DNA of 64,000 bases from JAJPKK01 sp963781195 (GCA_963781195.1 CAWAEZ010000010.1:391175-455174), one strand, 5' to 3'; counted from the first letter of the stretch, positions 43,051 to 51,713 are shown. Notes: a model not told the origin generated them from the sequence alone. A program made the numbers and translations.

Positions 43051-43372
43051 CGCCCCTCCCGCAATCACTTCCCCCACTGAGGGAGCTCAGCACCGCTGTC
43101 ACCGCGCGGCTTCGCAGCCCCTCCCGCTTTTCGGCGGCTCCGCTCGCGGAGCTCCCTCTCCCGCTTGCGGGGGAGGGTTGGGGAGGGGGCGCTTGCCACG
43201 CCCATCAACCTTTCCACCCCATAAACAACACCGGGCGTACCTGACCAAAATCGCCGCGCCGTTCGCGATGCCGAAGAGCCCCCTCCCTGACCCTCCCCCG
43301 CAAGCGGGAGAGGGGAAGGCACCGCGCGGAGGCGAGTGCCATCCACCGCGTCGGCGACGAGGCAAGCCCGGA
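43051..43372. other. Intra-operon gap between livK and livH
   Basis: About 320 bases with no gene. It is filled largely by the inverted-repeat element at 43154-43314, which could process or attenuate the transcript between the highly needed binding protein (livK) and the downstream permease genes. That role is inference. Confidence 0.55.
43154..43314. repeat. Large inverted-repeat element with hairpin arms
   Basis: The left arm at about 43154-43189 begins CCCTCTCCCGCTTGCGGGGG and ends AGGGTTGGGGAGGG. The right arm at about 43279-43314 is its near-perfect complement (CCCCTCCCTGACCCTCCCCC then GCAAGCGGGAGAGGG). About 90 bases separate the 35-base arms, and each arm itself folds on CCCGCTTGCGGG. 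This is a dispersed Rhizobiales-type intergenic repeat. Confidence 0.8.
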
Positions 43373-44602
43373 TCAGCCCTGCACCAGCGGGCAGCCGCCG
43401 TCCTTGAGCGGCCGGAACGCTTCCGCCGCCGGGATGGTGGCGCGGGTCTTGTAGAAGTCGCCGGGGTGCTTGGATTCGGAGGGCTTCTTCACCTCGAAGA
43501 GATAGGCGTCGTGGATCTTGCGGCCGTCGGCGCGCACCACGCCCTTGCCGAACAGCGGATCGTCGGTCGGCATCTCCTTCATCTTGGCCACCACGGCCTT
43601 GCCGTCGCCGTCGGACTTGAGGGCTTCCACCGCCTTGAGATAATGCAGCACCGAGGAATACACGCCGGCATGGACCATGGTCGGGATCTTGCCGGGACGC
43701 TCGACCTGCCACCGCTTGGTCCAGGCGCGGTTGGCGTCGTTCATGTCCCAGTACCAAGTCTCGGTGAGCACCAGCCCCTGGGCCGTGGGCAGGCCCAGCG
43801 CGGCGATGTCGCTCGCGAACACGAGGAGACCGGCAAGCGACTGGCCGCCGCTGACGATGCCGAACTCGGACGCCTGCTTGATGGAATTGATGGTGTCGCC
43901 GCCGGCATTGGCGAGGCCGATGACCTTGGCGCGCGACGCCTGCGCCTGCAGCAGGAAGGACGAGAAGTCGTTGGTGTTGATGGGCACCCGCACCTTGCCG
44001 AGCACCTTGCCGCCGTTCGCCTCGACCACGGCCGCGGTGTCGCGCTCGAGCGCCTGGCCGAAGGCGTAGTCGGCGGTGAGGAAGAACCAGGTGGTGCCGC
44101 CGGTCTTGACCACCGCCTTGCCGGTGCCGTTGGCCAGGTTCCAGGTGTCGTAGACCCAGTGGATGGTGTCGGCGTTGCACTTCGTGCCGGTGAGATCGGA
44201 GCTCGCCGCGCCCGACACCAGCACCGGCTTGTTCTTGAGCCGACCGACTTCGCTGACCGCGAGCGCGGTGCCGGAATTGACGAGATCGACGATCACGTCG
44301 ACCTTGTCGACGTCGATCCAGGAGTTGGCGAGGCTCGATGCGATGTCGGGCTTGTTCTGGTGATCGCCGGCGATGATCTCGACCTTCATGCCCTTCGACG
44401 CGGCATTGAAATCGGCGACCGCGAGCTTCGCCGCCGCCACCGAGCCCGGGCCCGCGAGGTCGGAATAGAGGCTCGACATGTCCGTCAGAACGCCGATCTT
44501 CACGACGCCGTCGGTGTACTGCGCATAGGCCGAGCTGCTCGCAAACGCGGCGGCGGCCACCATCACGCTGCGCAAGGATTTCAGACCGCGCATCGATTTC
44601 AT
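43373..44602 (-). CDS. livK: Branched-chain amino acid-type ABC binding protein LivK
   Basis: A 409-residue type I periplasmic binding protein. The signal peptide (SVMVAAAAFASSSAYAQ) is followed by VVKIGVLTDMSSLYSDLAGPGSVAAAKLAV, the standard first strand. Other marks are VDVIVDLVNSGTALAVSE, PVLVSGAASSDLTGTKC, TWFFLTADYAFGQALERD and GIVSGGQSLAGLLVFASDI. Many relatives annotated as branched-chain receptors bind amides, urea or aromatic acids, so the ligand is open. It is encoded between livF and livH in one operon. Confidence 0.92.
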   Translation of the reverse strand: MKSMRGLKSLRSVMVAAAAFASSSAYAQYTDGVVKIGVLTDMSSLYSDLAGPGSVAAAKLAVADFNAASKGMKVEIIAGDHQNKPDIASSLANSWIDVDKVDVIVDLVNSGTALAVSEVGRLKNKPVLVSGAASSDLTGTKCNADTIHWVYDTWNLANGTGKAVVKTGGTTWFFLTADYAFGQALERDTAAVVEANGGKVLGKVRVPINTNDFSSFLLQAQASRAKVIGLANAGGDTINSIKQASEFGIVSGGQSLAGLLVFASDIAALGLPTAQGLVLTETWYWDMNDANRAWTKRWQVERPGKIPTMVHAGVYSSVLHYLKAVEALKSDGDGKAVVAKMKEMPTDDPLFGKGVVRADGRKIHDAYLFEVKKPSESKHPGDFYKTRATIPAAEAFRPLKDGGCPLVQG

Positions 44603-44640
44603 ACTTCCCTCCGTTTGGGGCCGCTCTCCGGCTCCGCCAT

Positions 44641-44768
44641 GAATTCACACGAACAAAGTCTTCACACGTCGAGCAAGTCTTCACACGCCGAGCAAGCTTT
44701 CACACGCCCAGCAAGTCTTCACACGCCGAGCAAATCTTCACACGCCGAGCAAACCTTCACACGCCAAG
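44641..44768. repeat. 19-bp tandem array repeating the end of livF
   Basis: Copies run at 44658-44676, 44677-44695, 44696-44714, 44715-44733 and 44734-44752, with degenerate partial copies at each end. The unit on the + strand is GTCTTCACACGCCGAGCAA. On the livF strand each copy reads TTGCTCGGCGTGTGAAGAC, that is Leu-Gly-Val-stop, the same as the true end of livF at 44757-44768. The spacing is constant with no spacers, so this is not a CRISPR. Confidence 0.85.
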
Positions 44769-45476
44769 ATAGTGCTGCAACTTCTCCCGATTGGCGTCGA
44801 GCTCGCGCTGGGCGAAACCCTCGACCACCCGGCCATGCTCCATCACATAATATCGGTCCGCAACGGTCGCGGCGAAGCGGAAATTCTGCTCCACCAGAAC
44901 GATGGTGAAGCCCTGCTCCTTGAGGCTGCGGATGGTGCGCCCGATCTGCTGGATGATCACCGGCGCCAGTCCCTCGGTCGGCTCGTCGAGCAGCAGCAGG
45001 CGCGCGCCGGTGCGCAGGATGCGGCCGATCGCGAGCATCTGCTGCTCGCCGCCGGAGAGCTTGGTGCCCTGGCTCGCGAGGCGTTCGCTCAAGTTTGGGA
45101 ACAGCTCGAAGATGCGGGCGCGGTCGAGCCCGCCGGGCTTGACCTGCGGCGGCAGCTCCAGGTTCTCCTCGACGTCGAGGCTCGCGAAGATGCCGCGCTC
45201 CTCCGGGCAGATCGCGATGCCGGCGCGGGCGATCTGATTGGAGGCGAGCCGCGTCAGCTCGCGGCCTTCGAACTTCACGCTTCCGGTACGGTTGGCGACC
45301 ATGCCCATGATCGACTTCAGGGTCGTGGTCTTGCCGGCGCCGTTGCGGCCGAGCAGCGTGACGACCTCGCCGCGATGCACCTCGAACGTCACGCCGTGCA
45401 GCACATGGGACTCGCCGTACCACGCCTGCAGTCCTTCGACGGCGAGAAACGGCATCGCCGCACCGGGGCTATTCAT
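44757..45476 (-). CDS. livF: Branched-chain amino acid-type ABC ATPase LivF
   Basis: A 239-residue nucleotide-binding subunit. Walker A is LLGRNGAGKTTTLKSIMG (about 41-58), the Q-loop region is IAICPEERGIFASLDVEENL, the signature LSGGEQQMLAIGRIL and Walker B LLLLDEPTEGLAPV. The C-terminal EQNFRFAATVADRYYVMEHG is typical of LivF. Its start overlaps the end of livG by eight bases, so the two ATPases are translationally coupled. Its stop codon lies inside the tandem array at 44641-44768, whose unit copies the last codons of this gene. Confidence 0.93.
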   Translation of the reverse strand: MNSPGAAMPFLAVEGLQAWYGESHVLHGVTFEVHRGEVVTLLGRNGAGKTTTLKSIMGMVANRTGSVKFEGRELTRLASNQIARAGIAICPEERGIFASLDVEENLELPPQVKPGGLDRARIFELFPNLSERLASQGTKLSGGEQQMLAIGRILRTGARLLLLDEPTEGLAPVIIQQIGRTIRSLKEQGFTIVLVEQNFRFAATVADRYYVMEHGRVVEGFAQRELDANREKLQHYLGV

Positions 45477-46227
45477 GGCCCACTCCGAGATAGGCCTCGC
45501 GCACCTGCGGGCTCGCCGACACCGTTTCGTAGTCGCCCTCGGCGAGGATGCGTCCGCGGGTCAGCACGGTGATGCGATCGGAGAGGTTGGCGACGACGCT
45601 CAGATTGTGCTCGACCATCAGGATGGTGCGATTGACCGCGACCGACTTGATGAGCGCGGCGATGCGATCGATGTCCTCGTGGCCCATGCCGGCCATCGGC
45701 TCGTCGAGCAGCAGCATCTCCGGGTCGAGTGCCAGCGTGGTCGCGATTTCGAGCGCGCGCTTGCGGCCGTAGGATAATTCCGCCGCCGTCGTCGCCGCGA
45801 AGGCGGACAGGCCGACATCGTAGATCAGCGCGAGCGCGCGGCTGTTGAATTCGTCGAGCGCGCGGTTCGAGCGCCAGAAATCGAACGATCCGCCGCGCTT
45901 CCTCTGCAGCGCGATGCGGACATTTTCGAGCACGCTCAGATGCGGAAACACCGCGGAAATCTGGAACGACCGCACCAGCCCGCGCCGCGCGACGTCCGCC
46001 GGCGCGAGCGCGGTGATGTCGGCTCCCTTGTAGACGATGCGGCCGCTGGTGGGTTTGAGAAACTTGGTCAGCAGGTTGAAGCAGGTGGTCTTGCCGGCGC
46101 CGTTCGGCCCGATCAACGCGTGAATAGTGCCGCGCGCGACGCGCAGGTTGACGCCGCTCACCGCCACGAAGCCGGCGAACTCCTTCGTGAGTTCCTCGGT
46201 CTCGAGGATGATCTCCTCACGCATCAC
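45469..46227 (-). CDS. livG: Branched-chain amino acid-type ABC ATPase LivG
   Basis: A 252-residue nucleotide-binding subunit and first gene of the liv operon here. Walker A is ALIGPNGAGKTTCFNLLTKFL, followed by RGLVRSFQISAVFPHLSVLENV, the LivG-type Q-loop. The signature is LSYGRKRALEIATTLAL (a Y-for-G variant common in LivG) and Walker B is MLLLDEPMAGMGHEDID. EHNLSVVANLSDRITVL contains the switch His. The predicted ATG lies just upstream of MREEIILETEEL, with a second Met. The protein is cytoplasmic and pairs with LivF. Confidence 0.93.
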   Translation of the reverse strand: MMREEIILETEELTKEFAGFVAVSGVNLRVARGTIHALIGPNGAGKTTCFNLLTKFLKPTSGRIVYKGADITALAPADVARRGLVRSFQISAVFPHLSVLENVRIALQRKRGGSFDFWRSNRALDEFNSRALALIYDVGLSAFAATTAAELSYGRKRALEIATTLALDPEMLLLDEPMAGMGHEDIDRIAALIKSVAVNRTILMVEHNLSVVANLSDRITVLTRGRILAEGDYETVSASPQVREAYLGVGHE

Positions 46228-46493
46228 CGTTACGTTCCCTCGTCCGGCCGCTGGTTTTTATTGCCGGCTCGGCTCAGCGATCCACCGACCGCGGAGCACG
46301 TGGGTTCCACGCCTAGCATCGGCCGCCGGGCCTCACAAGGGCGGTGCGCCTACGGTGCGCCGACGGCGACCTCATGCCGCCGGGGACGGCGGCCGCGATG
46401 CCGTTTTCAGCAGGACAGGAATCGGCGGACCGCGGGGACCACGGCCGGATCGGGCGTGAAATCAATTTTCTCAAAAACGAGGTGGCGGTGAAA

Positions 46494-47204
46494 TCAATCG
46501 CTCGGGGCGGCGAAGCTGACGATCGACTTCGCCCCTTCGAGTTCCTTCATCGTCCGGGCGAGCTGCTGCCGCGACAGGCTGCCCTGTGCGATCCGTACCC
46601 GGTAGACGCCGCCCGCCTTGGGGCCGTCGACGATCACCGCGTCACGGGTGTCCAGGAACTTGTTGATGTCGGCCATGGAGGCGTCCGGCACAAACCGGAT
46701 CAAGGCATAGGTGGAAATCTGGAGCCCCCGCGTGATCGGTGCCGGCACCGAAGCGGGCTCGAAGGCCGGCATCATCGTGGCAGGCACCCCAACCGGCTCG
46801 GCGCCTTCACGCGCCTGCAACGCCAGCCGCGCGATCACGCCGGCCTGCAGCATCACGATCACCACCGCCGCGGAAGCCGTCCAGGCCAGCGTGCGGGGCG
46901 AGAAGAACTCCGCGAGACGGGCGCCGAAGCCAGGGGCGGCCGCACGGCGTACCACCTTGCGGTCCTGGTCGATCGCGCGAAACAGGGTTTCCATCGCGCG
47001 CGCGGACGGCGCACCGAGGGACTCGTTGAGCAGGATGGTTTCGGTGAGCTCCTCGCGCACCAGCGCGAACCGGCGGGCAAGCTCGGGATCGGCGGCAAGC
47101 GCCAGTTCGACCTCGGCGGCCTCCTGGCTGTCGAGGGTCCCGGCAGCATGCCATGGCAGCAGCTCTTCGAGGTCGCCCGGCGAAAGCTTGTGGTTCGAAG
47201 TCAT
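46494..47204 (-). CDS. Membrane anti-sigma factor
   Basis: A 236-residue single-span protein. The N-terminal LSPGDLEELLPWHAAGTLDSQEAAEVELAL resembles an anti-sigma domain (zf-HC2-like without the zinc His-Cys motif). A membrane span lies at about 107-130 (AWTASAAVVIVMLQAGVIARLAL). The periplasmic part has two beta-rich halves, YALIRFVPDASMADINKFL and YRVRIAQGSLSRQQLART. The ATG at 47204 overlaps the stop of the ECF sigma gene (ATGA), so the two are coupled. It should hold the sigma factor inactive until an envelope signal arrives. Confidence 0.85.
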   Translation of the reverse strand: MTSNHKLSPGDLEELLPWHAAGTLDSQEAAEVELALAADPELARRFALVREELTETILLNESLGAPSARAMETLFRAIDQDRKVVRRAAAPGFGARLAEFFSPRTLAWTASAAVVIVMLQAGVIARLALQAREGAEPVGVPATMMPAFEPASVPAPITRGLQISTYALIRFVPDASMADINKFLDTRDAVIVDGPKAGGVYRVRIAQGSLSRQQLARTMKELEGAKSIVSFAAPSD

Positions 47205-47875
47205 GGCCAACCTCTATCCAATCCTGCTGCCTTGAGCAGCTCTGAGAGTTTCTTGCGCGCGTAGAACATGCGCGTTTTCACGGTCGCTTCCGGAATCCCC
47301 ACGATTTCGGCGACCTCCTCCACGGATTTCTCGTGGTAGTAGACGAGATCGATGACTTCCCGATGCTCACGCGAAAGCTGTTCCATGCAGCTCCGCAACA
47401 GCCCACCCTTGTCCTTCTTCTGCAGCGAGACTTCCGGATCGTCCGAAGCGTCCTCGACTGCCGCCGCCGTTTCCTCGTCGAGTTCCTCGTCCGGCTTGCG
47501 CCGCATCGAGGATAGCGCCTTGAACCTCGCGATGGCCAGGAGCCAGGTGGAAACCGCGCTTCGTCCCTCGAACCGGTCGGCCTGACGCCAGACGTCCAAA
47601 AACACCTCGCTGATCAGATCTTCGGCCGAGGCCTCGTTGCGAACCAGGCGAAGCACGAACCGATACACGCGCACATTGTGGCGGGCGAACAGCACCTGCA
47701 TCGCGAGCCGATCGCCCTTGGCGATCCTACCGATCAGAATTTCGTCCGAGGCCGCAGAATTCGCGCTCAACGATCGACTCGTTCGGATTTGTCGCGGCGA
47801 AACCTCTATCGGTTCAAAGCAGGTGCCGAGAATTTGGGCGCACAAAAAACGCCGCTTTGCGCCCGTCACCATCAT
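47201..47875 (-). CDS. ECF-type RNA polymerase sigma factor
   Basis: An extracytoplasmic-function sigma factor of about 224 residues. Region 2 runs from ILIGRIAKGDRLAMQVLFARHN to LVRNEASAEDLISEVFLDVWRQADRF, and region 4 is the helix-turn-helix LSREHREVIDLVYYHEKSVEEVAEIVGIPEATVKTRM. An acidic linker (DEELDEETAAAVEDASDD) separates them. The N-terminus is uncertain: GTG 47890 has no ribosome-binding site, while ATG 47875 or 47872 lie near GAGGGG. It is followed directly by the anti-sigma gene. I cannot identify its own promoter with confidence. Confidence 0.9.
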   Translation of the reverse strand: MMVTGAKRRFLCAQILGTCFEPIEVSPRQIRTSRSLSANSAASDEILIGRIAKGDRLAMQVLFARHNVRVYRFVLRLVRNEASAEDLISEVFLDVWRQADRFEGRSAVSTWLLAIARFKALSSMRRKPDEELDEETAAAVEDASDDPEVSLQKKDKGGLLRSCMEQLSREHREVIDLVYYHEKSVEEVAEIVGIPEATVKTRMFYARKKLSELLKAAGLDRGWP

Positions 47876-48029
47876 CCCCTCGTCGTTCACGGCCGGGAGA
47901 CGCCCGACCGCCCGACGCTAAAATGCCCTTAATGCCCGCGTTGGGCAAGAAAACTGCGTGATCTCCGGAAAAGCGCAACGACGGCGCGAATTTCGCAGGG
48001 GCACTTTGGCCGGACCGCGGCCGGCGGGC

Positions 48030-48065
48030 AATTTTGCCAGGGGTGGGAATTTTGCCAGGGGTGGT
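48030..48065. repeat. 18-bp direct repeat (AATTTTGCCAGGGGTGGG) before uraD-uraH
   Basis: Two copies, 48030-48047 and 48048-48065, identical but for the final base. They lie between the divergent ECF sigma gene and the uraD-uraH fusion, 57 bases before the latter's ATG, and could be paired protein-binding sites. Confidence 0.8.
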
Positions 48066-48121
48066 CTATGCGAGACCGATCGTTCGCAGTCGCTGCCCCA
48101 CCTCCCTGATCGGTTCACGCA

Positions 48122-48988
48122 ATGTTCCAGCTGGCTACGTTGAACACCTGCCCTGTGGATGCCTTCGTGGCCGCCGTCGGCGAAATTTTCGAGCATTCGG
48201 CCTGGGTTGCCGAAGGGGTGGCCGGCCGGCGGCCGTTCCCGACGGTCGCCGCGCTGCACGAGGCCATGATGGCGGTGGTCCGGGCGGCCCCCGCCGATCG
48301 CCAGCTCGCTTTCCTGCAGGCCCACCCGGAGCTCGGCAGCAAGCTCGGCCGGGCGCCGGTTCTGACCGAGGCGTCCCGGAACGAACAGGGAAGCCTGGGG
48401 CTCGACCGCCTGTCCGACGACGAGTTCGAGCGGTTCACCCGCCTCAATGCCCTGTACCGGGAGCGGTTCGGCTTCCCGTTCATCATTTGTGTCGGGCGCC
48501 ATACCCGGGATTCGATCCTGCGCCAGTTCGAGCGCCGGGTGGAGAATGGACGGGACACCGAGTTCGCCAATGCGATCGCCGAGATCGGCCTGATCACCCG
48601 GCTGCGCCTGGTGGCCGCCGTCGACGGCCCCGGCAAGCCGCCGACCCAGGGGCACCTCTCGACCCACGTGCTCGACAATGTCCGCGGCGGCCCGGCGGCC
48701 GGGATCAAGGTCGCGCTCTACGAGGTCGGCGCCAGCGCCCGGGCCCTCATCGCCACCGCCATCACCAACGAAGACGGCCGCACCGATGCGCCGCTGCTCG
48801 GCGGTGGCCCGCTGCGGATCGGCACCTACGAGCTGCAATTCACCGTCGGCGGCTATTTCAGCGGCGCGGCCGATCCGCCGTTCCTCGACGTCGTGCCCAT
48901 CCAGTTCTCCGTCGCCGAACCCGAGGGCCATTACCACGTACCGCTCCTGGTGACCCCCTGGAGCTATTCGACCTATCGAGGCAGCTGA
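48122..48988 (+). CDS. Bifunctional OHCU decarboxylase / 5-hydroxyisourate hydrolase (UraD-UraH fusion)
   Basis: A 288-residue fusion carrying two successive steps of urate breakdown. Residues about 1-165 are the OHCU decarboxylase UraD, with FLQAHPELGSKLG (catalytic His), NEQGSLGLDRL, FGFPFIICV and NEL-type helix features. Residues about 178-288 are the transthyretin-like 5-hydroxyisourate hydrolase UraH, with LSTHVLDNVRGGPAAGIKVALY, RTDAPLLGGGPLRIGTYEL and the terminal YRGS tetrapeptide. The order is that of the known allantoin synthase fusions, though domain order varies. The product (S)-allantoin feeds the hydantoinase-type enzyme encoded directly downstream. It is cytoplasmic. Confidence 0.93.
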   Translation: MFQLATLNTCPVDAFVAAVGEIFEHSAWVAEGVAGRRPFPTVAALHEAMMAVVRAAPADRQLAFLQAHPELGSKLGRAPVLTEASRNEQGSLGLDRLSDDEFERFTRLNALYRERFGFPFIICVGRHTRDSILRQFERRVENGRDTEFANAIAEIGLITRLRLVAAVDGPGKPPTQGHLSTHVLDNVRGGPAAGIKVALYEVGASARALIATAITNEDGRTDAPLLGGGPLRIGTYELQFTVGGYFSGAADPPFLDVVPIQFSVAEPEGHYHVPLLVTPWSYSTYRGS

Positions 48989-50419
48989 GTGGCAATGCGT
49001 TTCGACACCATCATCCGCGGCGGCACCATCGCGACCGAAGCGGATACCTTCGCCTGCGACATCGGCATCCGCGGCGAGAAGATCGCGGCGCTGGGCGACA
49101 ATCTCGGGGAGGCCGACGAGATCGTCGATGCGACCGACCGGCTGGTGCTGCCCGGCGGCATCGACAGCCATGTGCACGTGGCCCAGCCTTCGGCACCCGG
49201 CATCGTCATGGCCGACGACTTCGAGAGCGGCACCCGCGCCGCGGCGTTCGGCGGCAACACGATGATCCTGCCGTTCGCCATGCAGCAGCGCGGTGAATCG
49301 CTGCGGCAGGTGGTCAAGGACTATCACGCCAAGGCCGACGGCCGCTGCTACGTCGACGTGTCGTTCCACCTCATCATCGCCGATGCGAGCGACGCGGTGC
49401 TCGGCCAGGAGCTCCCGGCCCTGGTGCATGACGGCTACACCTCCTTCAAGGTGTTCATGACCTATGAAGGCCTGGCGCTGTCCGACTACGAGATGCTCAA
49501 CGTCATGGCGGTGGCGCGCGACACCGGCGCGCTCGTCATGGTCCATGCCGAGAACTACGACGCCATCCGCTTCCTCACCAACCGGCTGGAGCGCGCCGGC
49601 CAGACCTCCCCGCATTTTCACGCCGCGTCGCGGCCGATTCCGGTGGAGCGCGAGGCGACCCACCGGGCGATCTCGCTGGCCGAGATCATCGACGTCCCGG
49701 TGATGATCGTCCACGTGTCGAGCCGCGAAGCGATGGAGGAAATCCGCCGCGCCCAGCAAAAGGGCCTCAGGGTCTATGGCGAGACCTGCCCGCAATATCT
49801 GGTGCTGACGGCCAAGGACCTCGAAGGCCTCAACATGGAGGGGGCTAAATACGTGTGCTCGCCGCCGCCGCGCGACGTGGCGAGCCAGGAGGCGTGCTGG
49901 GAAGGTTTGCAGCAGAAGGTGTTCTCGCTGTTTTCCTCCGACCACTGCCCGTTCCGCTACGACGACCCCCACGGCAAACTCCACCCCCGCGGCAAGACCA
50001 GCTTTCGCTGGGTGCCGAACGGCATCCCCGGCGTCGAGACGCGGCTGCCGATCCTGTTTTCGACGGGCGTCAAGACCGGGCGCATCAGCCTCAACGAGTT
50101 CGTCGCGCTGACCGCGACCAACCACGCCAGGACCTACGGCCTCTATCCCCGCAAGGGAACGATCGCGGTCGGCAGCGACGCCGACATCGCGATCTGGGAC
50201 CCCGAGCGGCGCACCACGATCACCCAGTCGCTGATGCACCACGGTACCGACTACACGCCCTATGAGGGCTTCGAGGTGACGGGCTGGCCGGTCTCCACCA
50301 TGGTGCGGGGCCGCTTCGTGGTCCGCGACGGCGTCCTCGTCGGCGCCATGACCGGAAACTATGTCAGCCGCGACAAGTCGCCCCTCGCAATGCCGCGCGG
50401 GCAGGCGCCGGCGGTGTGA
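48989..50419 (+). CDS. Hydantoinase/dihydropyrimidinase-family enzyme, probable allantoinase
   Basis: A 476-residue binuclear-zinc amidohydrolase that opens cyclic ureides. The metal ligands are complete: His61 and His63 (GGIDSHVHVAQP), carbamylated Lys154 (GYTSFKVFMTYE), His186 (VMVHAENYD), His242 (VMIVHVSSRE) and Asp318 (LFSSDHCPFRY). Sequence alone fits D-hydantoinase/dihydropyrimidinase. Its place between an allantoin-producing fusion and a PucG-type aminotransferase argues for allantoin as substrate. The GTG at 48989 follows the fusion's stop without a gap and lies seven bases from GAGG; ATG 48995 is an alternative. Confidence 0.9.
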   Translation: MAMRFDTIIRGGTIATEADTFACDIGIRGEKIAALGDNLGEADEIVDATDRLVLPGGIDSHVHVAQPSAPGIVMADDFESGTRAAAFGGNTMILPFAMQQRGESLRQVVKDYHAKADGRCYVDVSFHLIIADASDAVLGQELPALVHDGYTSFKVFMTYEGLALSDYEMLNVMAVARDTGALVMVHAENYDAIRFLTNRLERAGQTSPHFHAASRPIPVEREATHRAISLAEIIDVPVMIVHVSSREAMEEIRRAQQKGLRVYGETCPQYLVLTAKDLEGLNMEGAKYVCSPPPRDVASQEACWEGLQQKVFSLFSSDHCPFRYDDPHGKLHPRGKTSFRWVPNGIPGVETRLPILFSTGVKTGRISLNEFVALTATNHARTYGLYPRKGTIAVGSDADIAIWDPERRTTITQSLMHHGTDYTPYEGFEVTGWPVSTMVRGRFVVRDGVLVGAMTGNYVSRDKSPLAMPRGQAPAV

Positions 50420-50477
50420 GGGCGGCGGTCCGCATCGACGCCCGGCCATTCCATCAGGCAATCCAGGAGCCCCGTCC

Positions 50478-51713
50478 GTGACCGAGCTGTTTGGCGAACT
50501 CAATCCACCGCCGCGCATCCTCATGGGCCCCGGCCCGGTCGGGGTCGATCCCCGCGTGCTGCGGGCGATGTCGATGCCGATGCTCGGCCAGTTCGATCCG
50601 GCCTTCACCGCCTACATGAACGAGACCATGGCGCTGCTGCGCCAGCTGTTCCAGACGCGCAACCGCTGGTCCCTGCTGGTCGACGGCACGGCGCGGGCCG
50701 GCGTCGAGGCGATCCTGGTGTCGCTGATCGCGCCCGGCGACAAGGTGCTGGTGCCGGTGTTCGGCCGCTTCGGGCACCTGTTGGCGGAGATCGCCTCGCG
50801 CTGCGGCGGCGACGTCGTCACCATCGAACGCGAATGGGGCACGGTGTTCACGACCGACGAGCTCGAGACCGCGATCCGCCGCCACCGGCCGCGCATCCTC
50901 GCCGTCGTCCACGGCGACACCTCGACCACGATGGCGCAGCCGCTCGCTGAGATCGGCCCGATCTGCCGCGCCAACGACGTCATCCTCTATGCCGACATGA
51001 CGGCGTCGCTCGGCGGCACCGAGATCGCGATCGACCGCTGGCAGGTCGATGCCGCCTCGGCAGGACTGCAGAAATGCCTGTCCGGCCCGCCCGGCTCGGC
51101 GCCGGTCACCTTCAACGAACGGGTCGCCGACATCGTCAATCGCCGCAAGCATGTCGAGGCCGGCATCAAGGGGCCGGGCCTGGTCGAAGGCGACGGCCCG
51201 CGCATCGCTTCGAATTATTTCGACCTCGCGATGCTGATGGACTACTGGGGCGAAAGTCGCCTCAACCATCACACCGAGGCGACCTCGATGCTCTATGCGG
51301 CGCGCGAATGCGTCCGCGTCATCCTCGCCGAGGGGCTCGCGGCCTGCTTCGCCCGCCACCGGCTCGCCAGCGAGGCGCTCTGCGCCGGGCTCACCGCGAT
51401 GGGCCTTTCGCTGTTCGGCGACCAGCGCCACAAGATGCCCAACGTCACCGGGGTGATGATCCCGGCCGGGGTCGATGGCGAGGCGGTGCGCGCGATCATG
51501 CTCAACGATTTCGGCATCGAGATCGGCACCTCGTTCGGCCCGCTCCACGGCCGCATCTGGCGGATCGGGACGATGGGCTATGTGTGCCGCAAGGAGAATG
51601 TCCTGCACTGCCTCGCCGCGCTCGAAACCGCGCTGCGCCACTGCGGCGCCAGCGCCGCCGGCGGCCGCGGGGTGGATGCGGCGCTCGCCGTCTACCGCAC
51701 CGCGCAGCCGTAG
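50478..51713 (+). CDS. PucG-type aminotransferase ((S)-ureidoglycine--glyoxylate transaminase-like)
   Basis: A 411-residue class V PLP aminotransferase. It begins LMGPGPVGVDPRVLRAMSMP, the family's N-terminal loop. It has LLVDGTARAGVEAILVSLI, the Asp-containing VILYADMTASLGGTEI strand, and the PLP Lys199 in SAGLQKCLSGPPG. It resembles alanine-glyoxylate and ureidoglycine-glyoxylate transaminases. Coming directly after the uraD-uraH and hydantoinase genes (58-base gap), it most likely handles ureidoglycine or glyoxylate from allantoin breakdown. Start GTG 50478 follows AGGAGCCCCGTCC. The protein is cytoplasmic. Confidence 0.9.
   Translation: MTELFGELNPPPRILMGPGPVGVDPRVLRAMSMPMLGQFDPAFTAYMNETMALLRQLFQTRNRWSLLVDGTARAGVEAILVSLIAPGDKVLVPVFGRFGHLLAEIASRCGGDVVTIEREWGTVFTTDELETAIRRHRPRILAVVHGDTSTTMAQPLAEIGPICRANDVILYADMTASLGGTEIAIDRWQVDAASAGLQKCLSGPPGSAPVTFNERVADIVNRRKHVEAGIKGPGLVEGDGPRIASNYFDLAMLMDYWGESRLNHHTEATSMLYAARECVRVILAEGLAACFARHRLASEALCAGLTAMGLSLFGDQRHKMPNVTGVMIPAGVDGEAVRAIMLNDFGIEIGTSFGPLHGRIWRIGTMGYVCRKENVLHCLAALETALRHCGASAAGGRGVDAALAVYRTAQP

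Noticed and set aside
44641..44768. Possible CRISPR array
   Set aside because: The 19-bp units abut directly with no unique spacers, and there are no cas genes.
47918..50608. An 896-codon open frame on the minus strand opposite the ureide genes
   Set aside because: It is the antisense shadow of uraD-uraH and the hydantoinase, His/Arg/Glu-rich with no motif; the + strand carries complete catalytic residues.
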